Assembly (NCBI GenBank): GCA_033782935.1 | Contig: JAWQEG010000623.1 | Location: forward strand, 1,010,001-1,074,000 | DNA: 64,000 bases | Direction of reading: 5' to 3' | Source of the DNA: Petrolisthes cinctipes | Taxonomy: Eukaryota > Arthropoda > Malacostraca > Decapoda > Porcellanidae | Part shown: in pieces, positions 14,174 through 29,096 of the stretch | Layout of the letters: each line of letters begins with the position of its first letter | Numbering within the stretch: position 1 is the stretch's first letter | Notes under the pieces: generated by a model | Database searches by the model: none | Told to the model about the DNA's origin: nothing | The model's input: the letters and a program-made list of their open reading frames with translations, nothing else | Position numbers and translations under genes: made by a program

Positions 14174-14649
14174 GGACCTGTATTTTGAAAGTACTCTAAC
14201 ACGGAGTAGGCATGTACAGAACGCTACTGGGACCCAAAAATATCGAATTTTTGGTGTTTTGAGCCTGAATTTGATATATAAACGGGTACAGAAGATGCAT
14301 GCACATATCAACAATCGGCACCTAAAATATCGATTTTCAGCATGTTTTGGGTATGTATTTTGAAAATACTCTAACACGGAGTAGGCATGTACAGATCGCT
14401 TCTGGGACACAAAAATATCTAATTTTCGGGTGTTTTGAGTCTGAATTTGAGATATAAACGGGTACAGAAGATGCAAGCACATATCGACTTTGGGCATACA
14501 AAATATCGATTTTTAGCATGTTTTGGGTCTATATTTTGAAAATACTCTAACACGGAGTATGCATGTACAGATCGCTTCTGGGACCCAAAAATATTGAATT
14601 TTTGAGTGTTTTGAGCGTGAATTTGAGATTTAAACGGGTACTGAAGATG
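14174..14649. repeat. Satellite, transition monomers
   Basis: About three monomers between the 5,379-bp blocks and the following 4-monomer array. A 1-bp shortened GGTGTTTTG variant near 14252 recurs at about 17595, and in altered form near 20508. This links the stretch to the 2,913-bp blocks downstream. Confidence 0.75.
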
Positions 14650-16070
14650 CATGCAGATATCGACCTAATGCACGTAAAATATCAATTTTGAGCATGTTTT
14701 GGGTCTGTATCTTGAAAACATTTTAGCAAGGAGAAGGCATGTACAAATCGCTACTGGGACACAAAAATACCGAATTTTTGGGTTTTTTGAGCCTGCATTT
14801 AAGATATAAACGTTTACTGAAGATGCATTCACATATCGACTTTGGCAACCTAAAATATCGATTTTCAGCATGTTTTGGGTCCTTATCTTGAAAACATTCT
14901 AAGAAGGAGTAGGCATGTACAGATCGCTTCTGAGACACAAAAATATCGAATTTTCAGGTGTTTCGAGCCTGAATTTGAGATATAAACGGGTACAGAAGAT
15001 GCATGCACATATCGACTTTGGGCACCCAAAATATCAATTTTGAGTATGTTTTGGGCCAATATTTTGAAAATTTTCTAGCACTGAGTATGCATGTACAGAT
15101 CGCTTCTGGGACACAAAAATATTGAATTTTGGGGTGTTCTGAGCCTGAATTTGGGATATAAACGGGTACAAAAGATGTATGCACATATCGACTTTGGACA
15201 CCTATAATATCGATTTTTAGCATATTTTAAGCCTATATTTTGAAAATATTCTAGCACTGATTAGACATGTACAGATCGCTTCGGGGACCCAAAAATATTG
15301 AATTTTTGAGTGTTTTGAGCGAGAATTTGAGATTTAAACGGGTACTGAAGATGCATGCAGATATCGACCTAATGCACGTAAAATATCAATTTTGAGCATG
15401 TTTTGGGTCTGTATCTTGAAAACATTTTAGCAAGGAGTAGGCATGTACAAATCGCTTCGGGGACACACAAATACCGAATTTTTGGGTGTTTTGAGCCTGC
15501 ATTTAAGATATAAACGTTTACTGAAGATGCATTCACATATCGACTTTGGAAACCTAAAATTTCGATTTTGAGCATGTTTTGGGTCCTTATCTTGAAAACA
15601 TTCTAAGAAGGAGTAGGCATGTACAGATCGCTTCTGGGACACAAAAATATCGAATTTTCAGGTGTTTCGAGCCTGAATTTGAGATATAAACGGGTACAGA
15701 AGATGCATGCACATATCGACTTTGGGCACCCAAAATATCAATTTTGAGTATGTTTTGGGCCAATATTTTGAAAATTTTCTAGCACTGAGTATGCATGTAC
15801 AGATCGCTTCTGGGACCCAAAAATATTGAATTTTAGGGTGTTCTGAGCCTGAATTTGGAATATAAACGGGTACAAAAGATGTATGCACATATCGACTTTG
15901 GACACCTATAATATCGATTTTTAGCATATTTTAAGCCTATATTTTGAAAATATTCTAGCACTGATTAGACATGTACAGATCGTTTCGGGGACCCAAAAAT
16001 ATTGAATTTTTAAGTGTTTTGAACGTGAAATTGAGATTTAAACGGGTACTGAAGATGCATGCAGATATCG
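14650..16070. repeat. 4-monomer higher-order repeat (704-bp period, two copies)
   Basis: Landmarks at 14665-15223 recur at 15369-15927, a shift of 704 bp or four monomers. The variant order is CAAGGAG, AGAAGGAG, CACTGAGTATG, CACTGATTAGAC, repeated. This is a shorter unit than the 8-monomer repeat to the left and uses the same variant types, so it looks like a derivative that arose by loss of half the unit. Confidence 0.85.
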
Positions 16071-16436
16071 ACCTAATGCACGTAAAATATCAATTTTGAG
16101 CATGTTTTGGGTCTGTATCTTTAAAACATTTTAACAAGGAGGAGGCATGTACAAATCGCTTCTGGGACACAAAAATACCGAATTTTTGGGTGTTTTGAGC
16201 CTGAATTTGAGATATAAACGGGTACAGAAGATGTATGCATATATCGACTTTGGGCACCTAAACTATCGATCTTCAGCATGTTTTGGGCCTGTATTTTGAA
16301 AGTACTCTAACACGGAGTAGGCATGTACAGATCGCTACTGGGACCCAAAGATATCGAATTTGTGGGTGTTTTGAGCCTGAATTTGATATATAAACGGGTA
16401 CAGAAGATCCATGCACATATCAACAATGGGCACCTA
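16071..16436. repeat. Satellite, transition monomers
   Basis: About two full-length monomers between the 704-bp repeats and the 2,913-bp duplication. They resemble the 8-monomer unit at 1800-2150 and show no unusual structure. Confidence 0.75.
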
Positions 16437-19349
16437 AAATATCGATTTTTAGCATGTTTTGGGTCTATATTTTGAAAATACTCTAACACGGAGTAGGCAT
16501 GTACAGATCGCTTCTGGGACCCAAAATTATTAAATTTTCGGGTGTTCTGAGCCTTAATTTGGGATATAAACGGGTACAAAAGATGTATGGACATATCAAC
16601 TTTGGTCAACTAAAATATCGATTTTTAGCATGTTTTAAGCCTATATTTTAAAAACATTCTAGCACTGAGTAGACATGTACAGATCGCTTCGGGGACCCAA
16701 AAATATTGAATTTTTGGGTGTTTTGAGCCTGCATTTAAGATATAAACGTTTACTGAAGATGCATGAACATATCGACTTTTTGCACCTAAAATATCGATTT
16801 TAAGCATGTTTTGGGTCCTTATCTTGAAAACATTCTAAGAAGGAGTAGGCATGTACATATCGCTTCTGGGACACAAAAATATCGAATTTTCAGGTGTTTC
16901 GAGCCTGAATTTGAGGGATAAACGGGTACAGAAGATGCATGCACATATCGACTTTGGGCACCCAAAATATCAATTTTGAGTATGTTTTGGGCCAATATTT
17001 TGAGAATTTTCTAGCACTGAGAATGCATGTACAGATCGGTTCCGGGACCCAAAAATATTGAATTTTGGGGTGTTCTGAGCCTGAATTTGGGATATAAACG
17101 GGTACAAAAGATGTATGCACATATCGACTTTGGACACCTATAATATCGATTTTTAGCATATTTTAAGCCTATATTTTGAAAATATTCTAGCACTGATTAG
17201 ACATGTACCGATAGCTTCTGGGACCCGAAAATATTGAATTTTTGAGTGTTTTGAGCGTGAATTTGAGATTTAAACGGGTAATGAAGATGCATGCAGATAT
17301 CGACTTAATGCACGTAAAATATCAATTTTGAGCATGTTTTGGGTCTGTATCTTGAAAACATTTTAGCAAGGAGTAGGCATGTACAGATCGCTTCTGGGAC
17401 ACAAAAATACCGAATTTTTGGGTGTTTTGAGCCTGAATTTGAGATATAAACGGGTACAGAAGATGTATGCATATATCGACTTTGTGCACCTAAACTATCG
17501 ATTTTCAGCATGTTTTGGACCTGTATTTTGAAAGTACTCTAACACGGAGTAGGCATGTACAGAACGCTACTGGGACCCAAAAATATCGAATTTTTGGTGT
17601 TTTGAGCCTGAATTTGATATATAAACGGGTACAGAAGATGCATGCACATATCAACAATGGGCACCTAAAATATCGATTTTCAGCATGTTTTGGGTATGTA
17701 TTTTGAAAATACTCTAACACGGAGTAGGCATGTACAGATCGCTTATGGGACCCAAAAAAATCAAATTTTCGGGTGTTTTGAGCCTGAATTTGAGATATAA
17801 ACGGGTACAGAAGATGCAAGCACATATTGACTTTGGGCACCCAAAATATCGATTTTGAGCATGTTTTGGGTCTGTATCTTGAAAACATTCTAAGAAGGAG
17901 TAGGCATATACAGATCGTTTCTGGGACACAAAAATATCTAATTTTCGGGTGTTTTGAGTCTGAATTTGAGATATAAACGGATACAGAAGATGCAAGCACA
18001 TATCGACTTTGGGCACCCAAAATATCGATTTTGAGCATGTTTTGGGCCTACATTTTGAAAATACTCTAACACGGAGTAGGCATGTACAGATCGCTTCTGG
18101 GACACAAAAATATCGAATTTTCGGGTGTTTCGAGCCTGAATTTGAGATATAAACGTGTACAGAAGATGCATACACATATCGACTTTGGGCACCCAAAATA
18201 TCAATTTTGAGTAGGTTTTGAGCCAATATTTTGAAAATATTCTAGCACTGAGTATGCATGTACAGATCGCTTCTGGGACCCAAAAATATGGAATTTTGGG
18301 GTGTTCTGAGCCTGAATTTGGGATATAAACGGGTACAAATGATGTATGCACATATCGACTTTGGACACCTAAAATATCGATTTTTAGACTATTTTAAGCC
18401 TATATTTTGAAAATATTCTAGCACTGAGTAGACATGTACAGATCGCTTCGGGGACCCAAAAATATTGAATTTTGGGTATTTTGAGCCTGAATTTGAGATA
18501 TAAACGGGTACTGAAGATACATACTCAAAGCGACTTTTTGCTCCTAAAATATCGATTTTGAGCAAGTTTTGGGTCTGTATTTTGAAAACATTCTAGCAAA
18601 GAGTAGGCATGAACAAATCGGTTCTGGGACCCAAAAATATCGAAATTTTCGATTTTTAGCATTTTTTGAGCCTATATTTTCAAAACATTCTAGCACTAAG
18701 TAGGCATGTACAGATCGCTTCTGGGACCCAAAAATATTGAATTTTGGGGTGTTCTGAGCCTGAATTTGGGATATAAACGGGTACAAAAGATGTATGCACA
18801 TATCGACTTTGGACACCTAAAATATCGATTTTTAGACTATTTTAAGCCTATATTTTGAAAATATTCTAGCACTGATTAGACATGTACAGATAGCTTCGGG
18901 GACCCAAAAATATTGAATTTTTGGGTGTTTTGAGCCTGCATTTGAGATATAAACGGGTACTGAAGATGCATGCACATATCGACTTTAGGCACCCAAAATA
19001 TCGATTTTTAGCATGTTTTGGGCCTGTATTTTGAAAATACTCTAACACGGAGTAGGCATGTACAGTTCGCTTCTAGGACACATAAAATATTGAATTTTCG
19101 GGTTTTCTGAGCCTGAATTTGAGATATATAATGGGTACAGAAGATGCATGCACATATCGACTTTGGCAACCTAAAATATCGATTTTGAACATGTTTTAGG
19201 TCTGTATCTTGAAAACATTCTAAGAAGTAGTAGGCATGTAGAGATCGCTTCTGGGACACAAAAATATCTAATTTTCGGGTGTTTTGAGTCTGAATTTGAG
19301 ATATAAACGGGTACAGAAGATGCAAGCACATATCGACTTAGGGCACACA
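16437..19349. repeat. 2,913-bp satellite block, copy 1
   Basis: Landmarks recur 2,913 bp downstream, which is 16 full monomers plus one 97-bp monomer (at 18608-18704). Scattered substitutions separate the two copies, for example near 17752, 17826 and 17908, so this duplication is older than the 5,379-bp one. The left border is set where upstream similarity to the second copy ends, around 16437. Confidence 0.85.
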
Positions 19350-21660
19350 AAATATCGATTTTTAGCATGTTTTGGGTCTATATTTTGAAAATACTCTAAC
19401 ACGGAGTAGGCATGTACAGATCGCTTCTGGGACCCAAAATTATTAAATTTTCGGGTGTTCTGAGCCTGAATTTGGGATATAAACGGGTACAAAAGATGTA
19501 TGGACATATCAACTTTGGTCAACTAAAATATCTATTTTTAGCATGTTTTAAGCCTATATTTTAAAAACATTCTAGCACTGAGTAGACATGTACAGATCGC
19601 TTCGGGGACCCAAAAATATTGAATTTTTGGGTGTTTTGAGCCTGCATTTAAGATATAAACGTTTTCTGAAGATGCATGAACATATCGACTTTTTGCACCT
19701 AAAATATCGATTTTGAGCATGTTTTGGGTCCTTATCTTGAAAACATTCTAAGAAGGAGTAGGCATGTACAGATCGCTTCTGGGACACAAAAATATCGAAT
19801 TTTCAGGTGTTTCGAGCCTGAATTTGAGGTATAAACGGGTACAGAAGATGCATGCACATATCGACTTTGGGCACCCAAAATATCAATTTTGAGTATGTTT
19901 TGGGCCAATATTTAGAGAATTTTCTAGCACTGAGAATGCATGTACAGATCGGTTCCGGGACCCAAAAATATTGAATTTTGGGGTGTTCTGAGCCTGAATT
20001 TGGGATATAAACGGGTACAAAAGATGTATGCACATATCGACTGTGGACACCTATAATATCGATTTTTAGCATATTATAAGCCTATATTTTGAAAATATTC
20101 TAGCACTGATTAGACATGTACCGATAGCTTCTGGGACCTGAAAATAATGAATTTTTGAGTGTTTTGAGTCTGAATTTGAGATTTAAACGGGTAATGAAGA
20201 TGCATGCAGATATCGACTTAATGCACGTAAAATATCAATTTTGAGCATGTTTTGGGTCTGTATCTTGAAAACATTTTAGCAAGGAGTAGGCATGTACAGA
20301 TCGCTTCTGGGACACAAAAATACCGAATTTTTGGGTGTTTTGAGCCTGAATTTGAGATATAAACGGGTACAGAAGATGTATGCATATATCGACTTTGTGC
20401 ACCTAAACTATCGATTTTCAGCATGTTTTGGACCTGTATTTTGAAAGTACTCTAACACGGAGTAGGCATGTACAGAACGCTACTGGGACCCAAAAATATC
20501 GAATTTTTGTTGTTTTGAGCCTGAATTTGATATATAAACGGGTACAGAAGATGCATGCACATATCAACAATGGGCACCTAAAATATCGATTTTCAGAATG
20601 TTTTGGGTATGTATTTTGAAAATACTCTAACACGGAGTAGGCATGTACAGATCGCTTATGGGACCCCAAAAAATCGAATTTTCGGGTGTTTTGAGCCTGA
20701 ATTTGAGATATAAACAGGTACAGAAGATGCAAGCACATATCGACTTTGGGCACCCAAAATATCGATTTTGAGCATGTTTTGGGTCTGTATCTTGAAAACA
20801 TTCTAAGAAGGAGTAGGCATGTACAGATCTTTTCTGGGACACAAAAATATCTAATTTTCGGGTGTTTTGAGTCTGAATTTGAGATATAAACGGATACAGA
20901 AGATGCAAGCACATATCGACTTTGGGCACCCAAAATATCGATTTTGAGCATGTTTTGGGCCTACATTTTGAAAATATTCTAACACGGAGTAGGCATGTAC
21001 AGATCGCTTCTGGGACACAAAAATATCGAATTTTCGGGTGTTTCGAGCCTGAATTTGAGATATAAACGTGTACAGAAGATGCATGCACATATCGACTTTG
21101 GGCACCCAAAATATCAATTTTGAGTATGTTTTAAGCCAATATTTTGAAAATATTCTAGCACTGAGTATGCATGTACAGATCGCTTCTGGGACCCAAAAAT
21201 ATTGAATTTTGGGGTGTTCTGAGCCTGAATTTGGGATATAAACGGGTACAAATGATGTATGCACATATCGACTTTGGACACCTAAAATATCGATTTTTAG
21301 ACTATTTTAAGCCTATATTTTGAAAATATTCTAGCACTGAGTAGACATGTACAGATCGCTTCGGGGACCAAAAAATATTGAATTTTTGGGTATTTTGAGC
21401 CTGAATTTGAGATATAAACGGGTACTGAAGATACATACTCATAGCGACTTTTTGCACCCAAAATATCGATTTTGAGCAAGTTTTGGGTCTGTATTTTGAA
21501 AACATTCTAGCAAAGAGTAGGCATGAACAAATCGGTTCTGGGACCCAATAATATCGAAATTTTCGATTTTTAGCATTTTTTGAGCCTATATTTTGAAAAC
21601 ATTCTAGCACTAAGTAGGCATGTACAGATCGCTTCTGGGACCCAAAAATATTGAATTTTC
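19350..21660. repeat. 2,913-bp satellite block, copy 2 (partial)
   Basis: Second copy of the preceding block, about 2.3 kb long, carrying its own 97-bp monomer at 21522-21618. Similarity ends near 21660, where this copy reads TTTTCCGTTGTTTTG and the first reads TTTTGGGGTGTTCTG. Confidence 0.83.
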
Positions 21661-24600
21661 CGTTGTTTTGAGCGTGAATTTGAGATTTAAACGTTTACTG
21701 AAGATACATGCAGATATCGACTTAATGCACCTAAAATATCAATTTTGAGCATATTTTGGGTCTGTATCTTGAAAACATTTTAGCAAGGAGTAGGCATGTA
21801 CAGATCGCTACTGGGACACAAAAAATATCTAATTTTCGGGTGTTTTGAGCCTGAATTTGAGATATAAACGGGTACAGAAGATGCATGCACATATCGACTT
21901 TGGGCACCCAAAATATCGATTTTTAGCATGTTTTGGGCCTATATTTTAAAAATATTCTAGCAATGAGTAGGCATGTACAGATCGCTTCTGGGACCCAAAA
22001 ATATTAAATTTTCGGGTGTTTTCAGCCTGAATTTGGGATATAAACGGGTACAGAAGATGTATACACATATTGACTTTGGCAACCTAAAATATCCATTTTG
22101 TGCATGTTTTGGGTCTGTATCTTGAAAACATTCTAAGAAGGAGTAGGCATGTAGAGATCGCTTCTGGGACACAAAAATCTCTAATTTTCGGGTGTTTTGA
22201 ATCTGAATTTGAGATATAAACGGGTACAGAAGATGCAAGCACATATCGACTTTGGGCACCCATAATATCGATTTTGAGCATGTTTTGGGCCTACATTTTG
22301 AAAATACTCTAACACGGAGTAGGCATGTAAAGATCGCTTCTGGTACACAAAAATATCGAATTTTCGGGTGTTTTGAGCCTGAATTTGAGATATAAATGGG
22401 TACGGAAGATGCATGCACATATCGACTTTGGGCACCCAAAATATCAATTTTTAGTATGTTTTGAGCCAATATTTTGAAAATATTCTAGCACTGAGTATGC
22501 ATGTACAGATCGCTTCTGGGACCCAAAAATATTGAATTTTTGGGTATTATGAGCCTGCATTTGAGATATAAACGGGTACTGAAGATGCATACACATAGCG
22601 ACTTTTTGCACCTTAAATATCGATTTTGAGCAAGTTTTGTGTCTGTATTTTGAAAACATTCTATCGGTTCTGGGACCCAATAATATCGAAATTATCGATT
22701 TTTAGCATGTTTTGAGCCTATATTTTGAAAACATTCTAACACTGAGTAGGCATGTACAGATCGCTTCTGGAACCCAAAAATATTGAATTTTCCGTTGTTT
22801 TGAGCGTGAATTTGAGATTTAAACGGGTACTGAAGATGCATGCAGATATCGACTTAATGCACCTAAAATATCAATTTTGAGCATATTTTGGGTCTGTATC
22901 TTGAAAACATTTTAGCAAGGAGTAGGCATGTACAGATCGCTTCTGGGACACAAAAATATCTAATTTTCGGGTGTTTTGAGCCTGAATTTGAGATATAAAC
23001 GGGTACAGAAGATGCATGCACATATCGACTTTAGGCACCCAAAAAATCGATTTTTAGCATGTTTTGGGCCTATATTTTAAAAATATTCTAGCAATGAGTA
23101 GGCATGTACAGATCGCTTCTGGGACCCAAAAATATCAAATTTTCGCGTGTTTTCAGCCTGAATTTGGGATATAAACGGGTACAGAAGATGCATACACATA
23201 TTGACTTTGGCAACCTAAAATATCGATTTTGAGCATGTTTTGGGTCTGTATCTTGAAAACATTCTAAGAAGGAGTAGGCATGTAGAGATCGCTTCTGGGA
23301 CACAAAAATATCTAATTTTCGGGTGTTTTGAGTCTGAATTTGAGATATAAACGGGTACAGATGATACAAGTACATATCAACTTTGGGCACACAAAATATC
23401 GATTTTTAGCATGTTTTGGGCCAATATTTTGAAAATACTCTAACACGGAGTAGGCATATACAGATCGCTTCTGGGACCCAAAAATATTGAATTTTCCGTT
23501 GTTTTGAGCGTGAATTTGAGATTTAAACGGGTACTGAAGATGCATGCAGATATCGACTTAATGCACGTAAAATATCGATTTTTAGCATGTTTTGGGCCTG
23601 TATTTTGAAAATACTCTAACACGGAGTAGCCATGTACAGATCGCTTCTGGGACCCAAAAATATTGAATTTTCGGGTGTTCTGAGCCTAAATTTGGGATAT
23701 AAACGGTTACAAAAGATGTATGGACATATCAACTTTGGACAACTAAAACATCGATTTTTAGCATGTTTTAAGCCTATATTTTGAAAACATTCTAGCACTG
23801 AGTAGACATGTACAGATCGCTTCGTGGACCCAAAAATATTGAATTTTTGGGTGTTTTGAGCTTTCATTTAAGATATAAACGTTTACTGAAGATGCATGCA
23901 CATATCGACTTTTTGCAACTAAAATATCGATTTTGAGCATGTTTTGGGTCCTTATCTTGAAAACATTCTAAGAAGGAGTAGGCATGTACAGATCGTTTCT
24001 GGGACACAAAAATATCTAATTTTCGGGTGTTTTAAGTCTGAATTTGAGATATAAACGGGTACAGAAGATGCAAGCACATATCCACTTTGGGCACCCATAA
24101 TATCGATTTTGAGCATGTTTTGGGCCTACATTTTGAAAATACTCTAACACGGAGTAGGCATGTACAGATCGCTTCGGGGACCCAAAAATATCGAATTTTC
24201 GGGTGTTTTGAGCCTGAATTTGAGATATAAATGGGTACGGAAGATGCATGCACATATCGACTTTGGGCACCCAAAATATCAATTTTTAGTATGTTTTGAG
24301 CCAATATTTTGAAAATATTCTAGCACTGAGTATGCATGTACAGATCGCTTCTGGGACCCAAAAATATTGAATTTTGGGGTGTTCTGAGCCTGAATTTAGG
24401 ATATAAACGGGTACAAAAGATGTATGCACATATCGACTTTGGACACCTAAAATATCGATTTTTAGACTATTTTAAGCCTATATTTTGAAAATATTCTAGC
24501 ACTGAGTAGACATGTACAGATCGCTTCGGGGACCCAAAAATATTGAATTTTTGGGTATTTTGAGACAGCATTTGAGATATAAACGGGTACTGAAGATGCA

Positions 24601-26635
24601 TACACATAGCGACTTTTTGCACCTAAAATATCGATTTTGAGCAAGTTTTGGGTCTGTATTTTGAAAACATTCTAGCAAAGAGTAGGCATGAACAGATCGG
24701 TTCTGGGACCCAATAATATCGAAATTATCAATTTTTAGTATGTTTTGAGCCTATATTTTGAAAACATTCTAGCACTGAGTAGGCATGTACAGATCGCTTC
24801 TGGAACCCAAAAATATTGAATTTTCCGTTGTTTTGAGCGTGAATTTGAGATTTAAACGGGTACTGAAGATGCATGCAGATATCGACTTAATGCACGTAAA
24901 ATATCAATTTTGAGCATATTTTGGGTCTGTATCTTGAAAACATTTTAGCAAGGAGTAGGCATGTACAGATCGCTTCTGGGACACAAAAATATCTAATTTT
25001 CGGGTGTTTTGAGCCTGAATTTGAGATATAAACGGGTACAGAAGATGCATGCATATATCGACTATAGGGCACTTAAACTATCGATTTTCAGCATGTTTTG
25101 GGTCTGTATCTTGAAAACATTCTAAGAAGGCGTAGGCATGTACACATCGTTTCTGGGACACAAAAATATCTAATTTTTGGGTGTTTTGAGTCTGAATTTG
25201 AAATATAAATTGGTGCAGAAGATGCAAGCACATATTGACTTTGGGCACCCAAAATATCGATTTTTAGCATGTTTTGGGCCTATATTTTGAAAATACTCTA
25301 ACACGGAGTAGGCATGTACAGATTGCTTCTGGGACACAAAAATATCGAATTTTCAGGTGTTTCGAGCCTGAATTTGAGATATAAACGGGTACAGAAGATG
25401 CATGCACATATCGACTTTTTGCACCTAAAATATCGATTTTGAGCATGTTTTGGGTCTGTATCTTGAAAACATTCTAAGAAGGGGTAGGCATGTACAGATC
25501 GTTTCTGGGACACAAAAATATCGAATTTTCAGGTGTTTTGAGTCTGAATTTGACATATAAACGGGTACAGAAGATGCAAGCACATATCGACATAGGGCAC
25601 CCAAAATATCGATTTTAAGCATGTTTCGGGCCTACATCTTGAAAATACTCTAACACAGAGTAGGCATGTACAGGTCGCTTGTAGGACACAAAAATATCGA
25701 ATTTTCGGGTGTTTCGAGCCTGAATTTGAAATATAAACGTGTACAGAAGATGCATGCACATATCGACTTTGGGCACCGAAAATATCAATTTTGAGTATGT
25801 TTTGAGCCAATATTTTGAAAATATTCTAGCACTGAGTATGCATGTACAGATCGCTTATGGGACCCAAAAATATTGAATTTTGGGGTGTTCTGAGCCTGAA
25901 TTTGGGATATAAACGGGTACAATAGATGTATGCACATATCGACTTTGGACACCTAAAATATCGATTTTTAGACTATTTTAAGCCTATATTTTGAAAATAT
26001 TCTAGCACTGAGTAGACAAGTACAGATCGCTTCGGGGACCCAAAAATATTGAATTTTTGGGTGTTTTGAGCCTGCATTTGAGATATAAAAGGGTACTGAA
26101 GATGCATACACATAGCGACTTTTTGCACCTAAAATATCGATTTTGAGCATGTTTTGGGTCTGTATTTTGAAAACATTCTAGCAAAGAGTAGGCATGAACA
26201 GATCGGTTCTGGGACCCAATAATATCGTAATTATCGATTTTTAACATGTTTTGGGCCTATATTTTGAAAACATTCTAGCACTGAATAGGTATGTACAGAT
26301 CGCTTCTGGGACCCAAAAATATTGAATTTTCCGTTGTTTTGAGCGTGAATTTGAGATTTAAACGGGTTATGAAGATGCATGCAGATATCGACTTAATGCA
26401 CGTAAAATATCAATTTTGAGCATATTTTGGGTCTGTATCTTGAAAACATTTTAGCAAGGAGTAGGCATGTACAGATCGCTTCTGGGACACAAAAATATCT
26501 AATTTTCGAGTGTTTTGAGTCTGAATTTGAGATATAAACGGGTACAGAAGATGCAAGAACATATCGACTTTTGGCACCCAAAATATCGATTTTTAGCATG
26601 TTTTGGGCCTATATTTTGAAAATACTCTAACACGG
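21661..26635. repeat. Diverged mosaic satellite
   Basis: About 28 monomers in a less regular order. Parts repeat at 1,835 bp (for example 22181-22447 against 24016-24282). That period equals ten monomer positions, one replaced by a truncated form. There are 97-bp monomers at 24687-24783 and 26193-26289. A related, further shortened form near 22662-22700 has lost an additional ~22 bp. The variant TTTTCCGTTGTTTTGAGCG becomes common here. Confidence 0.8.
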
Positions 26636-29096
26636 AGTAGGCATGTACAGATCGCTTCTGGGACCCTAAAATATTGAATTTTCCGTTGTTTCGAGCGTGA
26701 ATCTGAGATTTAAACGGGTACTGAAGATGAATGCAGATATCGACTTAATGCAAGTAAAATATCAATTTTTGAGCATGTTTTGGGTCTGTATCTTGAAAAC
26801 ATTTTAGCAAGGAGTAGGCATGTACAGATCGCTTCTGGGACCCAAAAATACCGAATTTTTGGGTGTTTTGATCCTGAATTTGAGATATAAACGGGTACAG
26901 AAGATGCATGCATATATCGACTTTGGGCACCTAAACTATCGATTTTCAGCATGTTTTTGGCCCCAATTCTGAAAATACTCTAACACGGAGTAGGCATGTA
27001 CAGATTGCTTCAGGGACACAAAAATATCGAATTTTTGGGTGTTTTGAGTCTGAATTTGAGATATAAACGGGTACTGAAGATGCATGCACATATCGACTTT
27101 AGCATCCAAAATATCGATTTTGAGCATGTTTTGGGCCTGTATTTCGAAAATACTCTAACACGAAGTAGGCATGTACAAATCGCTTATGGGACACAAAAAT
27201 ATCGAATTTTCGGGAGATTGGAGGCTGAATTTGAGATATAAATGGGTACAGAAGATGCATGCACATATTGACTTTGGCAACCTAAAATATCGATTTTGAG
27301 CATGTTTTGGGTCTGTATCTTGAAAACATTCTAGAAAGGAGTAGGCATGTACAGATCGCTTCTGGGACGAAAAAATACCGAATTTTTGGGTGTTTTGAGC
27401 CAGAATTTGAGATATAAACGGGTACAGAAGATGCATACACATACTGACTTTGGCAACCTGAAATATCGATTTTGAGCATATTTTGGGTCTGAATGTTAAA
27501 AACATTCAAAGAAGGAGTAGGTATGTACAGATCGCTTCTGGAACCTAAACATATTGAATTTTCGGGAGTTTTGAGCCTGAATTTGGGATATAAACGGGTA
27601 CAGAAGATCCATGAACATATCGACATTGGGCACCTAAAATATCAATTTTTAGCATGTTTTGGGCCTATATTTTGAAAATATTCTAGCACTGAGTAGGCAT
27701 GTACAGATCGCTTCTGGGACCGAAAAATATCGAATTTTCAGGTGTTTTGAGCCTGAATTTGAGATATAAACGGGTACAAAAGATGTACGCACATATCGAC
27801 TTTGGACACCTGAAATATCGATTTTTAGCATGTTTTAGGCCTATATTTTGAAAACGTTCAAGCAAGGAGTAGGCATGTATAGATCGCTTCTGGAACCCAA
27901 AAATATTGAAATTTCGGTAGTTTTGAGCCGGAATTTATAATATAAACAAGTACTGAAGATGCATGCATATATCGACTTTTTACCCCTAAAATATCGATTT
28001 TGTGCATGTCATGGGTCTTTATCTTGAAAACAATCTAGAAAGGAGTAGGCATGTACAGATCGCTTCTGGGACGCAAAAATACCGAATTTTTGGGTGTTTT
28101 GAGCCAGAATTTGAGATATAAACGGGTACAGAAGATGCATGCATATATCGACTTTGGGCACCTAAACTATCGATTTTCAGCATGTTTTTGGCCCGTATTG
28201 TGAAAATACTCTAACACGGAGTAGGCATGTACAAATCGCTTCTGGGACACAAAAATATCGAATTTTCGGGTAATTGGAGCCTGAATTTGAGATATAAATG
28301 GGTACAGAAGATGCATGCACATATCGACTTTGGACACCTAAATTATTGATTTTTAGCATTTTTGAGCCTATATTTTGAAAACATTCTAGCACTGAGTAGG
28401 CATGTACAGATCGCTTCTAGCACCCAATAATATTGAATTTTCCGTTGTTTTGAGCGTGAATTTGAGATTTAAACGGGTACTGAAGATGCATGCAGATATC
28501 GACTTAATGCACGTAAAATATCAATTTTGAGCATGTTTTGGGTCTGTATCTTGAAAACATTCTATCAAGGAGTAGGCATGTACAGATTGCTTCTGGGACC
28601 CAAAAATACCGAATTTTCGGGTGTTTTGAGCCTGAATTTGAGATATAAACGGGTACAGAAGATGCATGCATATATCGACTTTGGGCACCTAAACTATCGA
28701 TTTTCAGCATGTTTTGGCCCTATATTTTGAAAATATTCTAGCAATGAGTAGGCATGTACAGATCGTTCTGTGACCCAAAAATTTTGAATTTTCGGGTGTT
28801 TTCAGCCTGAATTTGGGATATAAACGGGTACAGAAGATGCATGCACATATCGACTTTAGCATCCAAAATATCGATTTTGAGCATGTTTTGGGCCTGTATT
28901 TTGAAAATACTCTAACACAAAGTAGGCATGTACAAATTGCTTCTGGGACACAAAAATATCGAATTTTCGGGTGTTTTAAGCCCAAATTTGAGATATAAAC
29001 GGGTACGGAAATTCCATCCACATATCGACTTTGGACACCTAAATTATCGATTTTTAGCATGTTTTGAGCCTATATTATGAAAACATTTTAGCACTG
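26636..29096. repeat. 2,461-bp satellite block, copy 1
   Basis: Fourteen monomers (14 x 176 = 2,464, minus small deletions). Landmarks recur at +2,461 bp with very few substitutions. The block carries recognisable private variants such as GTTTTTGGCCCCAATTC near 26954 and TTTAGCATCCAAAATATC near 27098. Confidence 0.88.
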
